A stretch of DNA of 15,574 nucleotides from Chromatiales bacterium (GCA_024762485.1 JANTHH010000038.1:1-15574), one strand, 5' to 3'. Positions 1-7,834 are shown, numbered from the stretch's first letter. Translations and numbers: made by a program. Notes: a model not told the origin generated them from the sequence alone.

Positions 1-1892
1 GTGCGCAGCTGCGGGGTCTTGGGGTTCAGGCCGATGAGGATCTGGCCATACTGCTCACCCAGCCGCGGTGCGGTCTCGGTGAACATGTTGCCGCTGTAAC
101 TGACCACCGCGCGGGCCTCGCCGTCGCGGATGTGTGCCTTCACCTTTTGTTCGATCTGCTGCACCTTGGCCAGGGTCTGCTCGATGGGTGTGGCGGGGGG
201 CATCTCGACGTTGACGTAGAACAGGCGGATGGTGTCGGCGGCGAAGAAATCCATGCGCACCAGGCCGGCGGCAAAGGTGCCGATGGCGCCGAAGAACAGC
301 AGGGTCACGGTGGCCAGGGTCAGCCAGCGATGGCGCAGCGCCTTCACCAGCAGCTTGACGTATTTCACCTGGATCCAGTGGGTCATGCGCTCGCGCAGCC
401 GCTGGATGCGGGAGGGCTTGTCGAAGCTGACACGGGCGGCGATGACATGGGCCGGCAGCATCCAGAAGGCCTCGATCAGCGAGATGGCCAGGGCGATCAC
501 CACCACCATGGGCACCACGCGCATGAAGTCGCCGAGGATGCCGGGCAGCAGCATCAGCGGGCCGAAGGCGGCCATGGTGGTGAGTACTGCGGCGGTGACC
601 GGCCTGGCCACCTCGTGCAGTGCCGCGATGGAGGCGTTGAAGGCATCCATGCCGTGGCGCAGGCGGTAGTAGATGCCCTCGACCACCACCACCGCGTCGT
701 CCACCAGCATGCCGAGGACGATGACGATGCCCAGCAGCACCATCACGTTGAGGGTCTCGCCGACGCCGGACAACACCCAGAAGGTGCCGGCGAGGATGAA
801 GGGGATGGCGACGGCCGTGAGCAGGGCGATGCGCGAGCCGAGAAAGACCCACGCCACCAGCAGCACCAGGGCCAGGCCGATCAGCGCATTGTTCTGCATC
901 AGGGTGATGGCGTTGACAGTGGGGATGGTCTGGTCGTCGACCAGCACCAGGTCGACGCCGGTCTGTCCGGCCAGGGCGTTGCGGCTGGCCATGTAACCCT
1001 TGATGCGTTGCAGTACCTCCAGGGTGTTGGCATTGGCCTGTTTCATCACCGCCAGCAGCACCGCCGGGCGGCCATCGTGGCTGGCCAGGGCAGTCGGCTC
1101 GCTGCGACCCCGCTCCACCCGGGCCACGCTGCCGATGCTGACCTCTTCCGCGGCACCGATCACCGGCAGCGCGGCCAGATAGGCGGGGTCGGCGTCGGCG
1201 CCCACCAGCCGCACCAGCCAGTTGTGCTGCCCGAGGCGGGCATCGCCGGCGGCGACATCCTGAAAGAAGGCAGCCACCGTGTCGGCCACCTGGGCCGGGC
1301 TCAGCGCGAGCCGCTCCAGTGCCTTCGGGTCGACCGTGACCTGCAGCTCCGGGTCCGCCATGCCCACCGGGTCGACGCGATCGATGCCACGGATGCGCTC
1401 CAGGTCCTTCTCGATATTGCGTGCCTGGATACGCAGGGTCTCGTCATCGGCCCGGCCCACCACGGCGATGGAGGCGGCGGGGAAGGCATTGGCGCTGGTG
1501 ATCTCGAGGATCTGCGGATCCTCGGCCGCGTCGGGCAGTTCCTGTTCCTTGTTCTGTATCTCGCGGCGCAGGTCGTTGACCCGCTTGTCGAAGCTGCGCT
1601 GATCGATGTCCTGGAAACGCACCAGGATGCTGGACGCCGACTCGCGGCTGTTCGACGACATGAACTTGATGTCCTGGATCTTCTGGATGGCGTCTTCCAG
1701 CGGGTCGGTGACCTTCTTCTCCACGTCCAGTGCCGAGGCGCCCGGCAGGAGGGTGGTGATCACGATCCAGTTGAAGTTGATGGTCGGATCCTGCTGGCGG
1801 GGCATGGTCAGGTAGGACAGCATCCCCACCACCAGCACCAGCACGAAGGTGAGGTTGGCGAGCACATGGTTCTTCAGCAGGCTGTTGAACAT
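1..1892 (-). CDS. RND efflux pump inner-membrane subunit, AcrB-like (partial, C-terminus off window)
   Basis: Inner-membrane proton-driven transporter of the resistance-nodulation-division superfamily, the pump of a tripartite efflux system. The first 630 residues are present; family members are about 1,030, so roughly 40% is missing at the left edge. Visible features: an N-terminal membrane helix (about residues 10-30), then a periplasmic porter-like stretch beginning QQDPTINFNW, then a helix carrying GMLVDDAVVVVEG. That last stretch is the family's TM4 motif, with the two acidic residues needed for proton relay, so the pump looks functional. The start ATG follows AGGAG at a good distance. 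It lies 28 bases after the MAPEG gene and is the last visible gene of the padR-MFP-MAPEG-RND operon. Substrate cannot be told from sequence. Family assignment is firm; the exact subfamily (multidrug HAE-1 or another) is inference. Confidence 0.93.
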   Translation of the reverse strand, partial: MFNSLLKNHVLANLTFVLVLVVGMLSYLTMPRQQDPTINFNWIVITTLLPGASALDVEKKVTDPLEDAIQKIQDIKFMSSNSRESASSILVRFQDIDQRSFDKRVNDLRREIQNKEQELPDAAEDPQILEITSANAFPAASIAVVGRADDETLRIQARNIEKDLERIRGIDRVDPVGMADPELQVTVDPKALERLALSPAQVADTVAAFFQDVAAGDARLGQHNWLVRLVGADADPAYLAALPVIGAAEEVSIGSVARVERGRSEPTALASHDGRPAVLLAVMKQANANTLEVLQRIKGYMASRNALAGQTGVDLVLVDDQTIPTVNAITLMQNNALIGLALVLLVAWVFLGSRIALLTAVAIPFILAGTFWVLSGVGETLNVMVLLGIVIVLGMLVDDAVVVVEGIYYRLRHGMDAFNASIAALHEVARPVTAAVLTTMAAFGPLMLLPGILGDFMRVVPMVVVIALAISLIEAFWMLPAHVIAARVSFDKPSRIQRLRERMTHWIQVKYVKLLVKALRHRWLTLATVTLLFFGAIGTFAAGLVRMDFFAADTIRLFYVNVEMPPATPIEQTLAKVQQIEQKVKAHIRDGEARAVVSYSGNMFTETAPRLGEQYGQILIGLNPKTPQLR

Positions 1893-1920
1893 CGCGATGA
1901 TTCTCCTGGGCCGGCAGCCC

Positions 1921-2346
1921 TCAGCCGGCGGTGAATACCTGGCGGCCGAGCTCGCCCCACAACATGCCCAGCAGCAGACAGCTGACAAGGAAGGCCGACA
2001 TGCGGTGATAGAGCTGGTTGTAGGTGGTGTGGATGGCGCTGTGCAGCAGTCTGCTGGCCACATAGGCCCAGGCCAGGGCCAGGGTGTAGCCATCCACGGC
2101 GTGCAACAGATAAAGGATGACGCAGGCGATGTAGAACAGGGGCGGCAGCTCCAGCAGGTTGTCGAAATTCTGCGTTACCCGGGCCAGGTAGTCCGGCACC
2201 TTGCCACCACGGTTGTGCTTGAAATAGCCCGGACTCAACTGGCCGTCTGCCACCGCCTTGAAGCGCAGTCGCAGCATCCACAGGGCCACGCCGAGGGTCA
2301 GGGCGACCATCACCACCATGGGTTGAAGGATCATTGTCTGGTTCAT
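1921..2346 (-). CDS. MAPEG family membrane protein
   Basis: A 141-residue integral membrane protein of the MAPEG family (membrane-associated proteins in eicosanoid and glutathione metabolism). Bacterial members are often of unknown substrate. About four hydrophobic segments are visible (roughly residues 5-25, 68-85, 88-105 and 118-135). The family-like stretch NFDNLLELPPLFYIA lies between the first two, and RLLHSAIHTTYN follows the third. The start was placed at the ATG at 2346 because AAGGAG lies 7 bases upstream; the open frame extends 23 codons further, but that extension is hydrophilic and has no ribosome site. It sits between the adaptor gene (28 bases upstream) and the pump gene (28 bases downstream), so it is almost certainly co-transcribed with them. 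A role in conjugating or modifying a lipophilic substrate of the pump is speculation. Confidence 0.88.
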   Translation of the reverse strand: MNQTMILQPMVVMVALTLGVALWMLRLRFKAVADGQLSPGYFKHNRGGKVPDYLARVTQNFDNLLELPPLFYIACVILYLLHAVDGYTLALAWAYVASRLLHSAIHTTYNQLYHRMSAFLVSCLLLGMLWGELGRQVFTAG

Positions 2347-2374
2347 TGTGGCGCTCCTTGCGTTGGGGGTTTGA

Positions 2375-3385
2375 TCAGTCTTTGCGGGTGGCCGGGTCGT
2401 CGGGTGCGACCTCATCGCCGGTCTGCAGGCCGTAGCGTCCTTCCAGGATGATGGGGGTCGTGGGCGGCAGCGCGATCACCGCCGGCTGGCCTTCGATGGC
2501 CTCGGGCAGGGGATGGAAGTGCGCTTTGCCACCGTTGAGATAGAACACACCCAGTATGCCGTCACGCCGTACCAGGTAGTTGGCGGGGAGTACGGACTGT
2601 CCCGTCTGCCACAGCAGGCGGCCACTGGCACCGGCCGGGATGTCGGTGTCGGCGATGGCGAGACGCGCCTCGCGGGTGCGGCTGCGCGTATCCACCACCG
2701 GTAACAGCTGGCGCAGCTGGAGCGGGTTGCGGCTGCCCTGGTAGTCGAACCAGTACCGGCTGGCCTGTGGCAGACTGGCGGCCTCGCTTTCACCCAACTG
2801 TGCGCTGACCTCCAGGTCATCGAGCTGGACCAGGCGCAACAGCGGGGTGCCGGGACTGGCGAGGTCGCCGATGCTGGCGAGGCGTTCGCTGACCACGCCA
2901 TTGAAGGGTGCGGTGATGGTGCAGTGTTCGACCTCGAGGGCGGCCTGCCGGACCTGTTCCTGCTGGGCCCGTACCTGGGCCGACAGGCTATCCAGCTCGC
3001 TCTGGCGCTGCTCGACGCCTTCCTCGCTGACGCTTTTCTTGCGCCGCAGGTCACGGGCACGCTGCAGCTGGCGTCGGGCGAAGGCTTGCTGTGCCTGCAG
3101 TTGCTGCAACAGCGCCCTGCTGGCACCGAGTCGGGACTGATGCAGCCGGCAATCGAGTTGCAGCAGGGTGCCGCCAGCCGCCACCCGCTCGCCCACCCGA
3201 ACCGGGATCTGCTCGATACGGGCACTGATCTGGGCCGACAGGGCGGGGCTGTTGTCGGCCACCAGCGTGGCGGGGGCACTGTATTCGCGGGCCTCGAGCA
3301 GGTCGGACAGCGGCGCGGTGGTGACCGGTGTCGCACCCTGGGTCAGGGCAGGCATGCAGAACAGCAGAAAGGCTAGTCGGTACAT
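2375..3385 (-). CDS. RND efflux periplasmic adaptor subunit (membrane fusion protein, HlyD-like)
   Basis: A 336-residue periplasmic adaptor that would bridge the RND pump and an outer-membrane channel. An N-terminal secretory signal (MYRLAFLLFCMPALTQG) is followed by the first half of the lipoyl/barrel-sandwich domain (about residues 40-78), an alpha-helical hairpin rich in Gln, Arg and Ala (about 80-150), the second lipoyl half (TITAPFNGVVSE, about 156-168) and beta-barrel domains. C79 and C155 lie at the two ends of the helical hairpin. Start at 3385 was chosen because it begins the signal peptide directly; GGAG lies 12 bases upstream, and the gene overlaps the end of padR by 13 bases. An in-frame ATG at 3403 would add six charged residues and has AAGG only touching it. 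No outer-membrane factor gene is visible nearby, so the system probably borrows a TolC-like channel. Confidence 0.9.
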   Translation of the reverse strand: MYRLAFLLFCMPALTQGATPVTTAPLSDLLEAREYSAPATLVADNSPALSAQISARIEQIPVRVGERVAAGGTLLQLDCRLHQSRLGASRALLQQLQAQQAFARRQLQRARDLRRKKSVSEEGVEQRQSELDSLSAQVRAQQEQVRQAALEVEHCTITAPFNGVVSERLASIGDLASPGTPLLRLVQLDDLEVSAQLGESEAASLPQASRYWFDYQGSRNPLQLRQLLPVVDTRSRTREARLAIADTDIPAGASGRLLWQTGQSVLPANYLVRRDGILGVFYLNGGKAHFHPLPEAIEGQPAVIALPPTTPIILEGRYGLQTGDEVAPDDPATRKD

Positions 3386-3933
3386 GGGCTGTTTTCGCTC
3401 CATTCCTTGGGGATCTCGCGATGGTCCTTCAGCAGCTGTTCGCGGCGATCGCGCAACAGCCCGAGTTTGGCAGTGTAGACCTGAATGCCCTGCTCGATGG
3501 TGAAGGCGATGCCGGCGCTGTGTTCCGCGCAATCGGCAATCGATTTCAGATAGCTCAGCTCGTCCTCGTAATAGGCCTCCATCTGCGCCAGCTTGTCGCG
3601 CAACACCTCGGTGGGCAGCAGGTGGGCGAAGAACATCAGCAGCAGGAAATCGGACCGGAGCTGCTCGCCGGCGGGCATCGCGGTCAGCTCATCGACCAGG
3701 GCCTTGCGCCCCTCTCCGGTGAGGCTGAACAGTTTGCGGTCGGGATGCTTCGCACCGGGTTCGAGCCGGCAGTCCAGCAGACCGTCGGCCTGCAGCTGTT
3801 TCAGTGCCGGGTAGATCGAGCCGTAGCTGGCGCTGTGAAAATGGCTGAAGGCGGACTCGAACAGTTTCTTGATGTCGTAGCCGGTGCCGTCGCGCAGGCT
3901 CAGCGCGCCGAGACAGAGGGTTTTGACACTCAT
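3373..3933 (-). CDS. PadR family transcriptional regulator
   Basis: A 186-residue DNA-binding regulator. The N-terminal part (about residues 1-80) is a PadR winged helix: it opens MSVKTLCLGALSLRDGTGYDI, contains SYGSIYPALKQLQADGLL (recognition helix and wing region) and continues into KLFSLTGEGRKAL. The C-terminal part (about 90-180) is helical and matches the alpha-helical C-terminal domain typical of the larger PadR proteins, used for dimerisation and effector sensing. It is the first gene of the efflux operon and its end overlaps the adaptor gene. The likely role is ligand-relieved repression of its own operon; a palindrome 53 bases upstream of the start (3986-4004) is the candidate operator. 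The ribosome site is weak (GGGAA). Family is firm, ligand unknown. Confidence 0.9.
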   Translation of the reverse strand: MSVKTLCLGALSLRDGTGYDIKKLFESAFSHFHSASYGSIYPALKQLQADGLLDCRLEPGAKHPDRKLFSLTGEGRKALVDELTAMPAGEQLRSDFLLLMFFAHLLPTEVLRDKLAQMEAYYEDELSYLKSIADCAEHSAGIAFTIEQGIQVYTAKLGLLRDRREQLLKDHREIPKEWSENSPCTD

Positions 3934-3985
3934 GCGTTGTTCCCGGGATCGGAGGTGGTTCTGTGCAGTTTAGTATCGATTCGAG

Positions 3986-4004
3986 ATATATCAAGTCGAT
4001 ATAT
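3986..4004. promoter_or_regulatory. Candidate PadR operator (inverted repeat)
   Basis: A perfect inverted repeat ATATATC-aagtc-GATATAT, 7-base arms and a 5-base spacer, standing out as AT-rich in a GC-rich region. It lies between padR and ruvB, 53 bases upstream of the padR start, a natural place for an autoregulatory operator. A further ATCGAT palindrome is at 3975-3980. PadR-type proteins commonly bind palindromes in their own promoter; assigning this one is inference. Confidence 0.45.
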
Positions 4005-4038
4005 TATCGCCCAAAAACCTTACGGCTAGATGTGTCAC

Positions 4039-4136
4039 CAAAATCGACAGCGTAAGCTGTTGATTTTGAGGCAAGCTGCAAACTGCGTTTGCAGCGCAGC
4101 GTGCTCTGAGGAATCCAGGATGGATTCATTCAGAGC
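4039..4136. repeat. Intergenic element of three consecutive hairpins
   Basis: Three strong inverted repeats follow one another. Hairpin 1 (4039-4068): arms CAAAATCgACAGC and GCTGTtGATTTTG around the loop GTAA, 13 pairs including one G-T. Hairpin 2 (4075-4095): GCTGCAAAC, loop TGC, GTTTGCAGC, perfect 9 pairs. Hairpin 3 (4103-4136): outer arms GCTCTGA and TCAGAGC, inner arms GAATCC and GGATTC around AGGAT, with a small internal bulge. None is followed by a T-run and the flanking genes diverge, so these are not ordinary terminators. The arrangement resembles a small palindromic interspersed element or a structured leader of ruvB. Only one copy is in the window. Beyond it, 4137-4203 holds a weak possible ruvB promoter (TTCCCA at 4137, TAAGAT at 4162, 19-base spacing) and nothing else recognised. 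Confidence 0.6.
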
Positions 4137-4203
4137 TTCCCAAGAGTTCCGTCAAGTCGGGTAAGATGGCAGTCCTACAGCTGCTCTGTGACCCCTGCCT
4201 TTT

Positions 4204-5253
4204 ATGACCGAACCCGACAGAATCATCAGCGGCGCCGCCGGCTCGGAAGATGCCGTGATGGACCGGGCCATCCGCCCCAAGACCCTGGCCGATTATGTCG
4301 GTCAGCCCGCGGTCAGGGAGCAGATGGAGATCTTCATCCCCGCCGCCCGTGAGCGCGGCGATGCCCTCGATCATGTGCTGATCTTCGGCCCGCCGGGCCT
4401 GGGCAAGACCACGCTGGCCCATGTCATCGCCAACGAGATGGGTGTCAACCTGCGCCAGACCTCCGGCCCGGTGCTGGAAAAGCCGGGTGACCTGGCCGCG
4501 CTGCTGACCAACCTGGAGCCGCGCGACGTGCTGTTCGTCGACGAGATCCACCGTCTCAGCCCGGTGGTGGAGGAGGTGCTCTATCCGGCGCTGGAGGACT
4601 ATCAGCTCGACATCATGATCGGCGAGGGGCCGGCGGCGCGTTCCATCAAGGTCGACCTGCCGCCCTTCACCCTGGTGGGCGCCACCACCCGTGCCGGGCT
4701 GCTGACCTCGCCGTTGCGTGACCGCTTTGGCATCGTGCAGCGGCTGGAGTTTTATTCCGATGCCGATCTTGCCAGTATCGTCAAACGCTCGGCGGGCATC
4801 CTCAACATCGGCATGGACGAGGCCGGCGCGGCGGAGATCGCGCGCCGCTCCCGTGGCACGCCGCGCATCGCCAACCGGCTGCTGCGCCGGGTGCGTGACT
4901 ATGCCCAGGTCAAGGCCGACGGCAATGTGGACCGGGCGGTGGCGGACGCCGCGCTGTCGATGCTGAAGGTGGATGGCAGCGGCTTCGACCAGATGGACCG
5001 GCGTCTGCTGCTGGCGGTGATCGAGAAGTTCGAGGGCGGTCCGGTAGGGGTCGACAATCTGGCAGCGGCCATCGGCGAGGAGCGCGGCACCATCGAGGAT
5101 GTGCTCGAGCCCTACCTGATCCAGCAGGGCTTTTTGATGCGCACCCCGCGCGGCCGGGTGGCCAGCCGCATGGCCTACGAGCATTTCGGCATCAGGCCGG
5201 CCAGGACCCTGAGCGAACCTGATATGTTCGATGACCCGGCCATCGATGATTGA
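4204..5253 (+). CDS. ruvB: Holliday junction branch migration helicase RuvB
   Basis: The AAA+ motor of the RuvABC complex; hexamers on each side of RuvA drive branch migration of Holliday junctions with ATP. 349 residues, a normal length. Visible motifs: Walker A GPPGLGKTT at 62-70, Walker B with DEIH at 113-116, GATTRAG followed by SPLRDRFG (sensor 1 and arginine-finger region), sensor 2 around RGTPRIANRLLRRVRD, and the C-terminal winged helix with IGEERGTIEDVLEPYLIQQGF. The start MTEPDRIISG matches the usual N-terminus, although no clear ribosome site precedes it. ruvC and ruvA, usually directly upstream in related bacteria, are absent here: the next gene upstream is the divergent padR. ybgC follows after 38 bases, so ruvB may lead into the tol genes. 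Confidence 0.98.
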   Translation: MTEPDRIISGAAGSEDAVMDRAIRPKTLADYVGQPAVREQMEIFIPAARERGDALDHVLIFGPPGLGKTTLAHVIANEMGVNLRQTSGPVLEKPGDLAALLTNLEPRDVLFVDEIHRLSPVVEEVLYPALEDYQLDIMIGEGPAARSIKVDLPPFTLVGATTRAGLLTSPLRDRFGIVQRLEFYSDADLASIVKRSAGILNIGMDEAGAAEIARRSRGTPRIANRLLRRVRDYAQVKADGNVDRAVADAALSMLKVDGSGFDQMDRRLLLAVIEKFEGGPVGVDNLAAAIGEERGTIEDVLEPYLIQQGFLMRTPRGRVASRMAYEHFGIRPARTLSEPDMFDDPAIDD

Positions 5254-5291
5254 AGCCCGTTTGAACTTCGCCTCGCTGAGGCTATCTAGAG

Positions 5292-5708
5292 TTGCCTGTG
5301 GATATTTTTGAATTCCCTGTCCGGGTGTATTACGAGGACACCGATGCCGGCGGCGTGGTGTTCTACGCCAACTACCTGCGTTTCATGGAGCGCGCCCGCA
5401 CCGAGTGGTTGCGCGCCCGCGGCTTCGAGCAGGACCGGTTGCGCGACGAACAGGGCGTGCTGTTCGCGGTGCGCCGCGCCGAGGTGGATTACCTCAAGCC
5501 GGCCCGTTTCAACGACCGCCTGCTGGTGAGTGCTGTCGTGGTGGAGCGCAAGCGCGCCAGTTTCAGTTTTGAACAGGAGACCCGGCGCGAGGCGGATGGT
5601 GAGATTTTGTGCCGTGGCCGGGTCAAGGTGGTGTGTGTCGATGCCGAACGTTTTCTGCCTGCCGCGTTCCCTGCGGCGATCAAGGAGTTGCTGAGCGATG
5701 CAGAGTGA
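5292..5708 (+). CDS. ybgC: Tol-Pal system acyl-CoA thioesterase YbgC
   Basis: A hotdog-fold acyl-CoA thioesterase, usually the first gene of the tol-pal cluster and linked to envelope phospholipid metabolism. 138 residues, close to the family length. The active-site motif YYEDTDAGGVVFYANYL is at 13-29, with the catalytic Asp at D18. The start is a TTG at 5292: it places P9, Y13 and D18 at the same numbers as in E. coli YbgC, and GAGG lies 10 bases upstream. A GTG at 5298 is the alternative and would shorten the protein by two residues. The GAGG sits in a small hairpin (GCCTC at 5270-5274, GAGGC at 5278-5282). The end overlaps tolQ by 11 bases, suggesting translational coupling. Confidence 0.95.
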   Translation: MPVDIFEFPVRVYYEDTDAGGVVFYANYLRFMERARTEWLRARGFEQDRLRDEQGVLFAVRRAEVDYLKPARFNDRLLVSAVVVERKRASFSFEQETRREADGEILCRGRVKVVCVDAERFLPAAFPAAIKELLSDAE

Positions 5709-6387
5709 TCTGTCCTTTCTCCAGCTGGTGCTGAACGCCAGTCCGCTGGTACAGCTGGTAATGGCCTCGCTGGTGCTGGCCTCGGTGATGTCGTGGGCGA
5801 TGATCTTCGATCGCAACCGGGCACTGCGCCGTGCCAGGACCGCGGCCGACGATTTCGAACGCCGCTTCTGGTCCGGCAACGACCTGAAGAAACTGTATCG
5901 CGGTATCGACCGCACGCAGGCCACCGGCATGGCAGCGATATTCCATGCCGGCTTCCGTGAGTTTGCCAGGTTGATGGAGAACCCGGGTATCGACCCCGCC
6001 GAGGTGGTGGAGGGCTCGCGCCGCGCCATGCGGGTGGCGCTGAGCCGCGAGATGGACAGCCTCGAATCCTACCTGTCGTTTCTCGCCACGGTGGGTTCCA
6101 CCAGTCCCTATGTCGGCCTGTTCGGCACTGTGTGGGGCATCATGAACGCCTTCCATGCACTGGGGAACGTCAAGCAGGCGACGCTCAACCTGGTGGCGCC
6201 GGGTATCGCCGAGGCGCTGATCGCCACCGCCATGGGTCTGTTCGCCGCCATCCCCGCGGTGGTCGCGTACAACAAGTATTCCAACCAGGTGCAGCGGCTG
6301 GAGAACCGCTACGACGACTTCGTCGAGGAGTTCTCCAACATCCTGCAACGCCAGGCCCACCTGTCGGCCAGCAAGAAGGCGGGCTGA
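5698..6387 (+). CDS. tolQ: Tol-Pal system proton channel subunit TolQ
   Basis: Inner-membrane subunit of the TolQR ion channel, homologous to MotA and ExbB; it converts proton motive force into movement of TolA. 229 residues, typical. Three membrane segments are visible at about 15-37, 128-150 and 165-190, with a large cytoplasmic loop between the first two. Conserved stretches include EVVEGSRRAMR (102-112), the SPYVGLFGTVWGIMNAF segment (136-152) and APGIAEALIATAMGLFAAIPAVVAYN (167-192). The gene overlaps the end of ybgC and is followed by tolR after 8 bases, giving the standard cluster order. Confidence 0.98.
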   Translation: MQSDLSFLQLVLNASPLVQLVMASLVLASVMSWAMIFDRNRALRRARTAADDFERRFWSGNDLKKLYRGIDRTQATGMAAIFHAGFREFARLMENPGIDPAEVVEGSRRAMRVALSREMDSLESYLSFLATVGSTSPYVGLFGTVWGIMNAFHALGNVKQATLNLVAPGIAEALIATAMGLFAAIPAVVAYNKYSNQVQRLENRYDDFVEEFSNILQRQAHLSASKKAG

Positions 6388-6395
6388 GACAGTCC

Positions 6396-6824
<429 letters not shown>

Positions 6825-6830
6825 TCCGCC

Positions 6831-7820
6831 ATGTGGGAGTTGCTGCGACGAAACCCCCTGGCGGTGATCCTGGCGGCAGTGCTGCACGCCCTGCTGCTGG
6901 CCTTCATGGTCGTCGGTGTCGACTGGCGCAAGCCGCCCAGGCCCCAGGGCAGCCAGGTGGAGATCGTGCACGCACGGGTGGTGGACGATGCCCGGCTGCA
7001 GGCCGAGGTGGCGAAACTCAAGGCTGCCGAGCAGAAGAAGCAGGCGAAGTCCGAGGCTGCACGCAAGCGGGAGGAGCAGCGGCTCGCCGAACTGAGGCGT
7101 AAGCAGGCGAAGGAAAAGAAACGTCTCGCCGACATCGAACGCAAGCGCAAGGCGCAGGAGAAGGCAGCAGCCAAGCGCCGCGCCGAGGCCAGGAAGAAGG
7201 CCGAGCAGGAGAAGCAGCGCCTGGCAGAGCTGCAACAAAAGAAGGCGGCCGAGGCCAGGGAACTGGCGGCCATCGAGGCCAGGCGCAAGGCGGAGCAGGA
7301 AAAACAGCAGGCACTGGAGGCCCAGCGCAAGGCGGCCGAGGCCAAGCGGTTGGCAGAACAGAAGCGCAAGGCCGAGGAGGCGAAACGTCTGGCGGCAGAG
7401 AAGAAGGCCGCCGAGGAACGCCGGCGCAAGGCAGAGGCCGAGCGCAAGCGCAAGGAGGCTGCCGCGAGGGCGGCGGCGGAGAAGGCGGCGCGGGAAAAGG
7501 AACTTGCGGCCCAGTTCGAGGCCGAACAGATGGCGGCCGAGCGTGACCGGGTGATCGCGGCCATCGCCGACAAGGTGGAGCGCAACTGGTTGCGCCCGCC
7601 AGGGACTTCCGGTCAGGGCCTGAAGTGCACCGTGCGGGTGCGACTGGGTGCCAGTGGCTCGGTGCTGCTGGTCAATATCGTCAGATCCAGCGGCAACGGT
7701 GCCTTCGACCGCTCGGTGGAGGCGGCGGTACGCAAGGCAGAGCCATTGCCGATGCCCACCTCTCCGGCACTGCAGGCCCAGTTCCGCGAGATCGACTTCA
7801 TATTCAACCCCAGCGAATAA
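6831..7820 (+). CDS. tolA: Cell envelope integrity protein TolA
   Basis: Inner-membrane-anchored periplasm-spanning protein linking the TolQR motor to TolB and Pal. 329 residues, somewhat shorter than E. coli TolA (421). Domain I: one membrane helix at about 10-30 with the conserved His of the S-x3-H motif (H19); the Ser is Ala here. Domain II: a long Lys/Ala/Glu/Arg-rich coiled coil, about 50-240, encoded by repetitive DNA. Domain III: about 245-329, the TonB-like C-terminal domain (ADKVERNWLRPPG, then a beta-rich region), which binds TolB and Pal. A single cysteine (GLKC) occurs in domain III; E. coli has a pair. The gene is 6 bases after tolR, and tolB follows after 14 bases. Confidence 0.96.
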   Translation: MWELLRRNPLAVILAAVLHALLLAFMVVGVDWRKPPRPQGSQVEIVHARVVDDARLQAEVAKLKAAEQKKQAKSEAARKREEQRLAELRRKQAKEKKRLADIERKRKAQEKAAAKRRAEARKKAEQEKQRLAELQQKKAAEARELAAIEARRKAEQEKQQALEAQRKAAEAKRLAEQKRKAEEAKRLAAEKKAAEERRRKAEAERKRKEAAARAAAEKAAREKELAAQFEAEQMAAERDRVIAAIADKVERNWLRPPGTSGQGLKCTVRVRLGASGSVLLVNIVRSSGNGAFDRSVEAAVRKAEPLPMPTSPALQAQFREIDFIFNPSE

Positions 7821-7834
7821 GGTTGCTTAACGAC

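Noticed and set aside
132..1934. Long plus-strand open frame of 600 codons opposite the RND gene
   Set aside because: His-, Gln- and Gly-rich composition with no domain; the opposite strand encodes a clear RND pump. An antisense shadow caused by high GC content.
4039..4095. The first two hairpins as rho-independent terminators
   Set aside because: The first has no T-run beyond its own stem and the second none; both lie between divergent genes, so there is no transcript to end.
4126..5184. Minus-strand open frame of 352 codons over ruvB
   Set aside because: Low-complexity antisense reading of a certain ruvB gene; no start context or domain.
6990..7530. Repeated Lys/Ala/Glu codon runs as a tandem-repeat or mobile feature
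   Set aside because: Explained by the coiled-coil domain of TolA; the repeats are irregular and in frame.
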